Positions 26,362 through 37,593 of a stretch of DNA of 64,000 bases are shown one piece after another (the stretch's first letter is position 1; the number at the start of each line of letters is the position of its first letter). This DNA is from Cupriavidus pampae. Its GTDB lineage: Bacteria; Pseudomonadota; Gammaproteobacteria; Burkholderiales; Burkholderiaceae. The DNA lies in the NCBI RefSeq assembly GCF_914271485.1, contig NZ_CAJZAG010000004.1:124001-188000 (forward strand). The letters are read 5' to 3'. The position numbers and the translations under genes are program-made. The notes beneath the pieces are model-generated. The model was not told where the DNA came from. It worked only from the letters and a program-made list of their open reading frames with translations, and searched no databases.

Positions 26362-28349
26362 AAGTGAGTGAGCGCGACATGTGTATCGCTCCGATGCAGA
26401 CACGTGACGCAGCACCATGGCGGCAGCGTGCCGCCGGTCAGCGTGGCAATGCCACCGGGCGTCAGGCTCGAATGCAGCGCGGTCGATGCTTCGCATTGGG
26501 CCGGCACCGGCACGTCGCCGAAGTTGAGCCATATCGCCAGCACACTGCCATCGCCTAACGTCCAGCGCGCGACCAGCGCACGATCACCGAGAATCTCGAC
26601 GCCCGCGCTGCGCGTACCGGCCAGGCGCGGCACCAACTCGTGCCGGCGGATCGACAGCAGCTCGCTGTAATAGTGATGCCATGCGCGACAGTAGCCGTCC
26701 GTATCGTCGCAATGCGGGCGCGATGCCTCGAAGGTTTCGGGCGCGTTCGGATCGGGAATGCTCGCCGCGCGGCGTTCATCGCTGAACGCCGTGGCCGCAC
26801 CGAACTCGCGGCGCCGGCCGTCGCGCACGGCCTGGGCCAGCGCGGGCGGATGATCGGTGAAGTACAGGAACGGTTCGCGCGCGCCATCTTCCTCGCCCAT
26901 AAAGATCAGCGGGATCTGCGGGCTCAGCAGTTGCAATGCCACCGCGGCGCGCAATGCGTCGGGATCGGTCAGCGTGGTCAGGCGCTCGCCGAACGCGCGA
27001 TTGCCGGTCTGGTCGTGGTTCTGCAGGAACATCACGAACGCGGTGGCATCGAGCCCGCCGCTCGGCTGGCCACGACGGACCTCGCGGCCCTGCAACGGAC
27101 CATCGCTCTCGCCATCAACCTCACCGGTGCGGTGTGGTGACACCTCGCCCTGCCATGCGAAGCCTTCACCAAGCACACGTGCAAGATGCCGCAGTGCGGG
27201 CGTGCCGGTGCCGGCGTGCTCTGCCGCAGGCAAGTCGCCGTTGAACTCGCCGTAGTATCCGTCGTGCTCGCCGGTCAGCAGCACATGCAGCGCATGATGG
27301 GCGTCGTCGTTCCACTGCGCATCGTAGCCGCCACGCAGGAGCGACACGTCGTTGTGGTCGTTCTCGAGTACCAGATGAAGATGGCGATTCGGCAGGCAGT
27401 GGCGCAGGTATTCGGCCAGTTGCGGCAGCCAGCCTTCATCGTCGATCGCATGCACGGCGTCGAGGCGCAGCCCGTCGAAGTGGAATTGCTCCAGCCAATA
27501 GCGTGCGTTCTCGGTAAAGAAGCGTCGCACCTCGGGCTGGCGATAATCGATCGCGGGTCCCCACGGCGTCTGGCGATCTTCGCGGAAGAACGGGCTCGCG
27601 TAGGTCGGAAGGTAATTGCCTTCGGGGCCGAAGTGGTTGTAGACCACATCGAGCAGCACCATCATGCCGAGACCATGCGCGGTGTCGATAAACTCGCGCA
27701 ACTGGTCCGGGGTGCCGTAAGCATGCTCGGGCGCGAACGGCAGCACGCCGTCATACCCCCAGTTGCGCGCGCCGGGAAACTCGGCGAGCGGCATCAGTTC
27801 GACCGCGGTAATCCCCAACGCGGCCAGACGCGGCAATAGCTTCAGCGCACCGACGAAGCCGCCATGCATGCCGATATGCATCTCGTAGATCACGGCCTCA
27901 TGCCACGGACGCCCGCGCCATTCAACGTGCCGCCAGTGATAAGCGGACTCTTCTGGGGGATGCCAGAACACGCTCGCGCCATGCACGTCTTCAGCCTGCG
28001 CGCGCGCGGCGGGGTCGGGAATCGTGGTGCCGTCATCGAGGCGAAACCAATATCGCGCACCGTGGCAGCAAGCGGTAACGGCCTCGAACCAGCCGTGCTC
28101 GACCGCCGACATCATGATCGGCGGGACGCCCGCGATCTCGAGTCGGACGATCTGTCCCTGCGCGGCGACATCGGGCGCCCACAAGCGAAAGCGTACGCGG
28201 CCATCGGCGAGCATCGCGGGCCCGAAGCGGTACACCGCCTCGCCATCCGCATTGCACGGCAGCGCGCGTACATCGCCGCCGAGCGTTTCCCAATTGACCC
28301 CCGGCGGCGCGGGGGCCGCAGCAGGCTCCATCGGCATCGTCTGCATCAT
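26358..28349 (-). CDS. treZ: Malto-oligosyltrehalose trehalohydrolase
   Basis: A 663-residue GH13 enzyme that cleaves trehalose off maltooligosyltrehalose. An N-terminal CBM48-like domain (VRFRLWAPDV) is followed by the barrel with nucleophile Asp in FDGLRLDAVHAIDDEG (about 296), acid/base Glu in LVLENDHNDVS (about 329) and Asp in FLQNHDQTGNRAFG (about 443). It is somewhat longer than usual, with about 60 extra residues including a linker around 390-420. The ATG at 28349 is followed directly by a second ATG; the ribosome site is weak. It starts 12 bases after glgA and overlaps treY by ATGA, forming a glgA-treZ-treY operon. Confidence 0.94.
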   Translation of the reverse strand: MMQTMPMEPAAAPAPPGVNWETLGGDVRALPCNADGEAVYRFGPAMLADGRVRFRLWAPDVAAQGQIVRLEIAGVPPIMMSAVEHGWFEAVTACCHGARYWFRLDDGTTIPDPAARAQAEDVHGASVFWHPPEESAYHWRHVEWRGRPWHEAVIYEMHIGMHGGFVGALKLLPRLAALGITAVELMPLAEFPGARNWGYDGVLPFAPEHAYGTPDQLREFIDTAHGLGMMVLLDVVYNHFGPEGNYLPTYASPFFREDRQTPWGPAIDYRQPEVRRFFTENARYWLEQFHFDGLRLDAVHAIDDEGWLPQLAEYLRHCLPNRHLHLVLENDHNDVSLLRGGYDAQWNDDAHHALHVLLTGEHDGYYGEFNGDLPAAEHAGTGTPALRHLARVLGEGFAWQGEVSPHRTGEVDGESDGPLQGREVRRGQPSGGLDATAFVMFLQNHDQTGNRAFGERLTTLTDPDALRAAVALQLLSPQIPLIFMGEEDGAREPFLYFTDHPPALAQAVRDGRRREFGAATAFSDERRAASIPDPNAPETFEASRPHCDDTDGYCRAWHHYYSELLSIRRHELVPRLAGTRSAGVEILGDRALVARWTLGDGSVLAIWLNFGDVPVPAQCEASTALHSSLTPGGIATLTGGTLPPWCCVTCLHRSDTHVALTHL

Positions 28350-28361
28350 GACCCGTCCCGG

Positions 28362-30023
28362 TCAGGCTAGCGTGGCGTTCACCACGTTAGCCACAATCTC
28401 CACATTCGCGCCCTGAGACTCGGCAACCGGTGCCGGGCGTGCGGGCTTGCGGGTTCTCGGCGCCCTGGCCGGCGTCGTGGCAATGGCTGCCAGGGCATTG
28501 TCGCGCTCCATCGACGTTTCCAAAGCTTCCGCAAGCGGTTGCGGAGCAATGGCCAGCGCCGGTGCCAGCGCGCCATACAGCGCCATGTACTGGCGTGCCG
28601 GGCTGTCCCAACTGTAGTCGGTCTGCATGCCGACGCGCTGAATCGCACGCCAGTGCCTCGCCTTGTCCATCCAGCCAAGCGCGCGCGTGATGGCTTCCGC
28701 CATCTCCTCCGCGCCCTCGCCGTCGAAGATGATCCCATTGGCGCGCGCGGCTGGCAACGCCTCATGACCCACATCTCGCACGGTATCTGCCAGACCGCCC
28801 ACCCGCGACACGATCGGCACCGTGCCGTAACGCATCGCATAGACCGGTGTGAGGCCAAACGGCTCGAAGCGGCTACCGTGCAGCAGTGCGTCCGCGCCGG
28901 CATGCAGCAAATGGGCGTCTTCCTCGCGATAGCCGATGGCCACGCTCACGCGCTGCGGATGCCGCGCGGCCAGCGCCGTGTACGCGGCCTCCAGCTTGCG
29001 GTCGCCGCAGCCGAGGATGGCGAACTGCACATCCGCATGGGCGGCCAGTATCTTCTCGATGGCGTCGAGCGCCACGTCGGCCATCTTCTGATGCGTAAGC
29101 CGGCTGCCCATCGCGACGATCGGGGCGGCGGCGTCCTGCGGCAATCCGAAGCGTGCCTGCAGCGCGGTCTTGCATGCGCGCTTGCCGGTGATGGTGCGCG
29201 CGTCGTAGCGCGCCGGCAGCAGACGGTCGGTGGCGGGGTCCCACGCGGCAGTGTCCACGCCATTGGGAATCGCGCCGAGCACGTCGGCACGATAGTCGAG
29301 CAGTCCGTCGAGTCCGTGGCCAAAGTGCGCCGTGCGAATCTCGCGCGCGTAGGTGTGGCTCACGGTGGTGACGCGGTCGGCGTAGCGGATGCCGGCCTTG
29401 AGGAAATTGAGCTTGCCCCAGAATTCGATGCCGTCCGGTGCCAGGTACTCATGCGGAATGCCGAGCACGTCCGCGAGTTCCATCGGAAACACGCCCTGGA
29501 AGGCGAGGTTGTGGATGGTGCAGACGGTCGGCGTCTTCAGCCCGCGCATGCGCATAAACAGCGGCGTCAGTCCCGCATGCCAGTCGTGGGCATGGACGAG
29601 CTCGGGCGCTGGCAGCGGCGTCTCGCCGGCGGCGATAGCCGCGGCGGCATGTGCGAGCGCAGCATAACGCTGCGCGTTGTCGCAGAAATCGCGGCCGGTG
29701 GCATCCACGTAGAGTGAACCCGGACGATCGTACAGCGAGGGGCAATCGAGAAAAATCACGCGCGCGCCACTGTCCGGCATGTGGCCCTCGAGCAACCTTG
29801 CGGGACTATGCCCCGGTGGCAACACCATCGGCAGCCGCACCGCGCCAAGGCTGCGCACGCCGCGTGCCGCGGCGACAGCGCGCGGGTAACCGGGCATAAG
29901 CACCGATACGTTGGCACCGCGCGCATGCAGGGCGCCGGCCAGGCCGCCGATGACATCGGCCAGGCCGCCGGTCTTGGCAAGAGGCTGCGCTTCCGCCGCG
30001 ACAAAAAGGATGTTCGCGTTCAA
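28362..30023 (-). CDS. glgA: Glycogen synthase (GT5)
   Basis: A 553-residue retaining glucosyltransferase that extends alpha-1,4-glucan from ADP-glucose. The nucleotide-sugar motif LAKTGGLADVIGGLAGAL is within the first 30 residues, and the C-terminal half carries HGSRFEPFGLTPVYAMRYGT. The best start is the TTG at 30023, seven bases after GGAG, because it gives the normal N-terminus (LNANILFVAAEAQPLAK); no ATG fits. About 60 residues of Ala/Pro/Arg-rich tail follow the core. No glgC (ADP-glucose supply) is in this window. It heads an operon with treZ and treY, and a sigma-54-type sequence lies at 30130-30144. Confidence 0.93.
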   Translation of the reverse strand: MNANILFVAAEAQPLAKTGGLADVIGGLAGALHARGANVSVLMPGYPRAVAAARGVRSLGAVRLPMVLPPGHSPARLLEGHMPDSGARVIFLDCPSLYDRPGSLYVDATGRDFCDNAQRYAALAHAAAAIAAGETPLPAPELVHAHDWHAGLTPLFMRMRGLKTPTVCTIHNLAFQGVFPMELADVLGIPHEYLAPDGIEFWGKLNFLKAGIRYADRVTTVSHTYAREIRTAHFGHGLDGLLDYRADVLGAIPNGVDTAAWDPATDRLLPARYDARTITGKRACKTALQARFGLPQDAAAPIVAMGSRLTHQKMADVALDAIEKILAAHADVQFAILGCGDRKLEAAYTALAARHPQRVSVAIGYREEDAHLLHAGADALLHGSRFEPFGLTPVYAMRYGTVPIVSRVGGLADTVRDVGHEALPAARANGIIFDGEGAEEMAEAITRALGWMDKARHWRAIQRVGMQTDYSWDSPARQYMALYGALAPALAIAPQPLAEALETSMERDNALAAIATTPARAPRTRKPARPAPVAESQGANVEIVANVVNATLA

Positions 30024-30129
30024 GGTTGAACTCCGGATGGATATGAACGGGCGCCTTTTGATCAAGGGCGCGTTCTTGTTATTCGCTTGGTTCTGACATG
30101 ACGCGCCAAAATGCGCGCGGATCAGCAAT

Positions 30130-30144
30130 GCGAACTCCGTGCCA
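30130..30144 (-). promoter_or_regulatory. Sigma-54 (-24/-12) promoter for glgA-treZ-treY
   Basis: Minus-strand TGGCACGGAGTTCGC matches nine of ten consensus positions (TTGC is TCGC). The predicted start near 30118 gives a leader of about 95 bases to the TTG of glgA. A perfect 12-bp palindrome (30230-30241) sits about 115 bases upstream of that start, in the usual range for an enhancer site. Confidence 0.6.
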
Positions 30145-30229
30145 GCCTTGTGCAGTGCGTGAAAACCGCTGCGGCCCGCGTGCGGCGGGTCGTAGCGGGC
30201 CGTCGGGTTGTCATGCTTGCATGTACAAG

Positions 30230-30241
30230 CTGCCGCGGCAG
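30230..30241. promoter_or_regulatory. Palindrome CTGCCGCGGCAG upstream of glgA
   Basis: A perfect 12-bp palindrome in the glgP-glgA gap, next to a second small dyad (GCTTG/CAAGC at 30215-30230). Its distance from the predicted sigma-54 start suits an activator site. The TGCCGC half also appears in the larger dyad at 61010-61030, but in the other orientation. Confidence 0.35.
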
Positions 30242-30310
30242 TTGTAGAAACTACCGCGCCCGGAAAAGCCGTACGGCCGGTCGGCAAATCCGGACCAATT
30301 CCTCATATCG

Positions 30311-32890
<2,580 letters not shown>

Positions 32891-33048
32891 CGGTGAAAGC
32901 TCCTGAATCGAGGAGGGAAATATCAGCCTCCATGCTAGAAAAGAACTACCGCGTACCGCTACGATCGGTATGAAACATGCGACTGGTATGGAATGTGCTG
33001 TGCGCATTCGTGCAAAACTTTCCGATCCCATCGCTCCGGAGACCCGCC

Positions 33049-33186
33049 ATGGCGACTCATATTCCGCATGAACCCGCCCGCCGCCCGGATCATCGGCCGG
33101 ATCAGTGCCCCGACCACAATAAGGAGCGCGGCGACAAGCCCGCGCGCGACTTGCCCGAGAAGCAGCAGAAGCCGCCCTCGACCTGA
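33049..33186 (+). CDS. Possible 45-residue hydrophilic protein
   Basis: A short frame with ATG at 33049 and GGAG seven bases before it. The product begins MATHIPHEPARRPDHRP and is rich in P, D, H, K and E, without hydrophobic residues to form a core; it would be disordered. It lies in the divergent region between glgP and a hybrid kinase. Support is limited to the ribosome site, frame and isolation; no family is recognised. Confidence 0.45.
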   Translation: MATHIPHEPARRPDHRPDQCPDHNKERGDKPARDLPEKQQKPPST

Positions 33187-33354
33187 GCGCGGTTGTAGTT
33201 TTTTCACTCGGACGAAATGTATCCGCGCGTTCCTTACCATGGCGGTCGTCGACCTGCGGAAACGACCGTCTATGATGAGTAAGCGCGGTGACATTGCGCG
33301 CGTCCCCAGGCTTCCAAGAAAAGCAGCGTTCTCGCAATAAGAGAAGGACAACTC

Positions 33355-35352
33355 ATGTGGCAGCGGCAGACGCCGGTCTTGCAATCGGCGCGTGAAGTTT
33401 CCGCAGGCACGCACGCGGGGGTGGTACCGCGCGGCGCGGCGCCATATCCGTCTCACCCGGCGTGGCTCGACGCGCTGCAGGATGTTGCCGTGTTCGATCT
33501 GGCGAGCGACGGGCACATTCAGCAATGGAGCGAGGCCGCGCGGCGTGTGCTGGGTTATGTGGACGACGAAGTCGTTGGCCGGCATGTGTCGTGCCTGCTG
33601 GCGCGCGGCGATCCTGACGGCGAGCTGCTTGCCGCGGGTGTGCACCACGCCTCGGCGGCGACGAGCCCGACCGATCAGCCTGACGAAGCGATCGTTGCGA
33701 CCTGCGCGCAATGGCTCGATGCCGCGCGTGCGCAGGCCAGCGCGGAATGGCGCGGCTGGTGCGCGCGTCGTGACGGCAGCGTGTTCTACGCCCACCTCAA
33801 CGCGGTGACGCATGCCGAGGGCTTGGCTGTGGCCTGCCACGACGTGACCGTGCGCCATGCGGCCGAAGAGCGTGCCGGGCAGGCCGAGGCGCGCCGCGCC
33901 CAGCTCGCCAATGCGCTGCATGACCATGCGGTCTGCGAGCTGAGCCTCGACGGCATGATTCTCGAATGGAGCGATGGCGCGACCGCGTTGACCGGTTACA
34001 GCGCCAGCGAAGCGATCGGGCAACCCGTATCGCTGCTGTATTCGCGGCAGGATATCGCGGCCGGCAACGATCTGGCCGCGCATGACGCGGTGCGCGCGCA
34101 AGGGCAGTGGAGTGGCGAGGAACGGTTGCAGCGCAAGGACGGCACGCTGGTACGCTGTCGTCTGAGGCAGGCGCTGACGCGCGATGCGGCCGCCTGCCCG
34201 ATCGGCATCCTCTGGACCGCGCGCGACATGAGCGACGCGGCGAGGTTGCAGGAACTCGAAGGGGCCGGTCGCCGGGTGCAGGCGTTTCTCGCGATTCTCG
34301 CGCATGAACTGCGCAATCCGCTGGCACCGATTCGCAATGCGGTCGATGTGATTCGGCTGTCCTCGCCGGAAGAAGGACGCATTCGCCATTGCGCGGACAT
34401 CATCGGACGGCAGGTGCATCTGCTTACGCGCCTCGTCACGGATCTGATGGACGTGGGTCGTGTCACGACCGGCAAGCTCAAGGTGCAACTCGCGCCGACC
34501 ATGTACAACGAGATCGTGAGCACGAGCCTCGAAGCCATTCGCCCCGTCCTCGATGTGGCTGGTCAGCGGCTTACGGTGACGTTGCCGACGGACCCCGTCT
34601 TCGTCAACGCGGATTCGGGGCGGCTCGGACAGGTCCTGTCGAATCTGCTCAGCAACGCCACCAAGTACACGCCGCGCGGCGGTGCGATCTCGGTCGAGGT
34701 GACCACTGACGGGCGCAACGTGATCACTACCATTGCCGATACTGGGCAGGGCGTCGCGCCGGAGGCAATCGACCGCATCTTCAACCTGTTTGCGCAGGAA
34801 AGCGACGCGGTTGGGCAGCGTGGTGGATTGGCGGGTGGGTTGGGTATAGGTCTGGCACTGGCGCGCGCCGTGGTGGAGGCACATGGCGGGGCGATCCAGG
34901 CCAGCAGCCCGGGCGAAGGCCGGGGCAGTACGTTCACCGTGATCCTGCCGGAGGTGGAGATGGATGGCGCCGCCGTGATACCCGAGGCGCCCGACGACAG
35001 CGTTGTGCGTCGGGTGCTGATCGTCGATGACAACACCGACTCGGCGGACAGCATGGTGGAACTGCTCGCGGTGCTCGGCCACGAGGCCCGTGCCGCGTAT
35101 GGCGGGGCGCAGGCGCTCGAAGTGGCGCGCGCCTTTGTGCCGGACGTGGTGCTGCTCGACCTCGAGATGCCCGATATGGACGGCTACGAGGTGCTGGCGG
35201 CCATGCGCGCGGGTGGCCTGCGCGCGCGCGTGTTTGCCCTCACGGGCCGTGGCACCGCCGACGACCGCCGCCGCGCGCTCGACGCGGGCTTCGCCGAACA
35301 CCTCGTCAAGCCACTGACGGTGGAATTGCTGACCGGCGCATTGCGAGCGTAG
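33355..35352 (+). CDS. Hybrid histidine kinase: PAS-PAS-HisKA-HATPase-REC
   Basis: A 665-residue soluble kinase. Two PAS domains (about 40-165 and 185-310; second includes ILEWSDGATALTGYSASEAIG) precede HisKA with FLAILAHELRNPLAPIRNAV near residue 312. The ATPase boxes are VLSNLLSNATKYTPRGG, IADTGQGVAPE and GLGIGLALARAV. The C-terminal receiver (from about 552) has the acceptor Asp in DVVLLDLEMPDMDG. With no membrane segment it must sense an internal signal, perhaps redox or energy state through PAS. The ATG at 33355 follows AAGGA. It interrupts the glucan block on the opposite strand and converges with malQ, the stops being one base apart. Confidence 0.9.
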   Translation: MWQRQTPVLQSAREVSAGTHAGVVPRGAAPYPSHPAWLDALQDVAVFDLASDGHIQQWSEAARRVLGYVDDEVVGRHVSCLLARGDPDGELLAAGVHHASAATSPTDQPDEAIVATCAQWLDAARAQASAEWRGWCARRDGSVFYAHLNAVTHAEGLAVACHDVTVRHAAEERAGQAEARRAQLANALHDHAVCELSLDGMILEWSDGATALTGYSASEAIGQPVSLLYSRQDIAAGNDLAAHDAVRAQGQWSGEERLQRKDGTLVRCRLRQALTRDAAACPIGILWTARDMSDAARLQELEGAGRRVQAFLAILAHELRNPLAPIRNAVDVIRLSSPEEGRIRHCADIIGRQVHLLTRLVTDLMDVGRVTTGKLKVQLAPTMYNEIVSTSLEAIRPVLDVAGQRLTVTLPTDPVFVNADSGRLGQVLSNLLSNATKYTPRGGAISVEVTTDGRNVITTIADTGQGVAPEAIDRIFNLFAQESDAVGQRGGLAGGLGIGLALARAVVEAHGGAIQASSPGEGRGSTFTVILPEVEMDGAAVIPEAPDDSVVRRVLIVDDNTDSADSMVELLAVLGHEARAAYGGAQALEVARAFVPDVVLLDLEMPDMDGYEVLAAMRAGGLRARVFALTGRGTADDRRRALDAGFAEHLVKPLTVELLTGALRA

Positions 35353-35353
35353 C

Positions 35354-37591
35354 TCAGACATCCCCACTCCGCAGCGCCGCGATGCGCGCGCTGACATCGT
35401 CGCGCACAAATATCTCGCGCACATCTCCCGCGAGCCGCCGTTGCCAGTTGGGATGCCCGCTGGTCGTGCCCGGCAGATTGGGCTGCTCGTCCGCGCCGAC
35501 GAGGTCTTCGATCGGCACCAGTCGCAGCGGCGTGCGCGTGCGGCCGAGCCACGCCAGGATGGCCTCGATCGGCGCGGCCTCGGGAGGCGTGTCACGCTTG
35601 CCACCCTCGCCACCCTCGCCACCCTCGCCACCCTCGCTCCAGCCCGCCTCGACCAACACCTGCCACAACGCTGCGCGATCGGCCGCGCGCACGGCCATCG
35701 CGCCCGCTTCGGTTTCGTCCGGCGCCAGTTGCGACAGCCGCGCGCGCCAGGCGATATCGCGCCCGGCCCACCATCCGGCGATGGTCGGCAGATCGTGCGT
35801 GGTGGTGGTGGCCACCGCCTGCGCGGGCCACTCGGCGGCAGGCGTGAAGCGTGCTGTGGTGCCGACCAGGGGCTGTGCCTCGCGTTCGAACCACAGCACG
35901 TCGATGCCCAGCACCCCGCGCGCAGCCAGCGCCGCGTTGAGCGAAGCGGGCACGGTGCCGAGATTCTCGCCGATGATGATCGCGCGATGTCGCCACGACT
36001 CCAGCGCAACCAACCGCAGCAGATCGTCGAGCGGATAGCTAAGGTACGCACCGTCACGCGCGGACGCGCCCTCGGGCACGAGCCACATGCGCGCAAGCCC
36101 AAGTACATGATCGATGCGCAGGCCACCCGCATGCGCAAGGTTCGCACGCAGCATCTCGATGAATGCGCCATAACCATGCTGCCGCAAGCCGCGCGGCGAG
36201 AACACCGCCACGCCCCAGTCCTGCCCCAGCGGGTTGTACACATCCGGCGGCGCACCCGCATGGAAGCCGTTGAGTACTTCGGCCTGGCGCGTCCAGGCAT
36301 GGCTTCCGCCGGGGTCGGTACCCACCGCGAGATCGGCGATCACGCCAATGGCCATGCCGGCGGTGCGCGCACGTTGCTGGGCCGTGGCCAGGCCATCGGC
36401 GGCGAGCCATTGCAGAAACGTATGAAAGGCCACCGCATCGGCATGATCGCGCGCAAACTCGGCCACGCCCGCGCCGTGCGGGTCGTGCAATGCCGCCGGC
36501 CATTTGCGCCAGTCGGCCCCGGCCTCAGGATCACGCTGCAATTGGACATACTGCAGCGCTTCGAAGCAGGCATGCGCGTGCAGTGCATTGCCGCCCAGCG
36601 CGCGGAACGCCGAGTAGCGTTGCTGCGCTTCCGGTGGCAGCAGCTCCGCGTGCCGCTCCCATAGCCAGCGCAGCACCGCATAGCGCGCGGTGGACAGCGT
36701 CGGCCAGTCGATCTCATCGCGTGCGTCGGCAGTCTGGAACGTATCGTTCAATGCCAGCGCATCGCGCGCGGCCGCCGCGGCCTCCTCGCCGAACGCCGCG
36801 GCGGGGTCAACATAGAGCGGATTCAGGAACAGCCGGCTCGAAGGTGAGTAAGGACTGTAGCGCGACGGCAGCGCGGCAAAGCCCGCGTGCAGAGGATTGA
36901 TCGCCACCGCCTGCGCCTGCGCGCGGGCCGCGGCTTCACACACTTCGGCGAGCGCGGTCAGATCGCCAAGGCCGGCGGGGGCGTCGCGCCGCAGCGAATA
37001 GAGTTGCACCGCGAGTCCCCATGGCTTGCCTTCGGCGGTTCGCATTCCGACGTCGATGCGCTCAGCCAGCGCATCGGCCACGCCATAGCAGCGCGCCGGC
37101 GCCACCGCGATGATCGTATGGAGATCGCCGATCAGCAGCCGGTGGTAGCCGGCTACCGCGATCGGCGGCAGTGCGAGCAGGCCGCCGCCATCGATCTCAC
37201 TGGTGCCGAGCGTACCCGCGCTGGCGGTGGGCTCGATACGCCGCGCCACGCCTTCCACCACGCTGCCGTCCTCGAGTTCGAGCCGATACGGCCGCTGCGC
37301 GAGCGCATCGCGCCACGGCACATGCACGGGGTGATCGACGTCGGCCGTGATCAAGGGGGGCAATGCATGCGCGGCATCGTCGGCGACAAGGCGCGCGCGC
37401 GAGGCCTCGCACTGGCTTGCGTCCGCGCACGGCAGATCCATCGCCGCGAGTACGGTACGAATCGCCTCGGGTGACAGCACCTGCGGATGGCCCCATGCAT
37501 CGTCCCAGCGCGTCTGGAGTCCCGCCTGTGTGGCCAGCGCCTCGAGTGCGTCGAGTGCATCGAGTGCATCGGAGCTATGCGATGTCGTCAT
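35354..37591 (-). CDS. malQ: 4-alpha-glucanotransferase (amylomaltase)
   Basis: A 745-residue GH77 enzyme that disproportionates maltodextrins. Catalytic positions are Asp in LRIDHVLGLARMW (about 491), Glu in IIIGENLGTVP (about 542) and Asp in TTTHDLPTIAGWW (about 598). The family signature PSRYSPYSPSSRLFLNPLYVD is also present. Two simple repeats are coded: LDALDALEAL at the start and GEGG repeats near residue 655 (35601-35636). The ATG at 37591 is two bases after the glgX stop; a TTG at 37597 would overlap it as TTGA and is possible. It is the last gene of the glgE operon. Confidence 0.93.
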   Translation of the reverse strand: MTTSHSSDALDALDALEALATQAGLQTRWDDAWGHPQVLSPEAIRTVLAAMDLPCADASQCEASRARLVADDAAHALPPLITADVDHPVHVPWRDALAQRPYRLELEDGSVVEGVARRIEPTASAGTLGTSEIDGGGLLALPPIAVAGYHRLLIGDLHTIIAVAPARCYGVADALAERIDVGMRTAEGKPWGLAVQLYSLRRDAPAGLGDLTALAEVCEAAARAQAQAVAINPLHAGFAALPSRYSPYSPSSRLFLNPLYVDPAAAFGEEAAAAARDALALNDTFQTADARDEIDWPTLSTARYAVLRWLWERHAELLPPEAQQRYSAFRALGGNALHAHACFEALQYVQLQRDPEAGADWRKWPAALHDPHGAGVAEFARDHADAVAFHTFLQWLAADGLATAQQRARTAGMAIGVIADLAVGTDPGGSHAWTRQAEVLNGFHAGAPPDVYNPLGQDWGVAVFSPRGLRQHGYGAFIEMLRANLAHAGGLRIDHVLGLARMWLVPEGASARDGAYLSYPLDDLLRLVALESWRHRAIIIGENLGTVPASLNAALAARGVLGIDVLWFEREAQPLVGTTARFTPAAEWPAQAVATTTTHDLPTIAGWWAGRDIAWRARLSQLAPDETEAGAMAVRAADRAALWQVLVEAGWSEGGEGGEGGEGGKRDTPPEAAPIEAILAWLGRTRTPLRLVPIEDLVGADEQPNLPGTTSGHPNWQRRLAGDVREIFVRDDVSARIAALRSGDV
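35601..35636. repeat. Four tandem 9-base units in malQ
   Basis: CCACCCTCG is repeated four times without change, encoding a GEGGEGGEGG run in the MalQ region between the second barrel half and its last third. A similar 9-base repeat (CGAGTGCAT, three copies, 37543-37569) encodes the LDALDAL run at the N-terminus. Both are in-frame microsatellites. Confidence 0.8.
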
Positions 37592-37593
37592 GG

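Noticed and set aside
32959..36300. 1113-codon minus-strand frame opposite the hybrid kinase
   Set aside because: Runs antisense through a well-supported kinase and out of frame through malQ; no domain structure.
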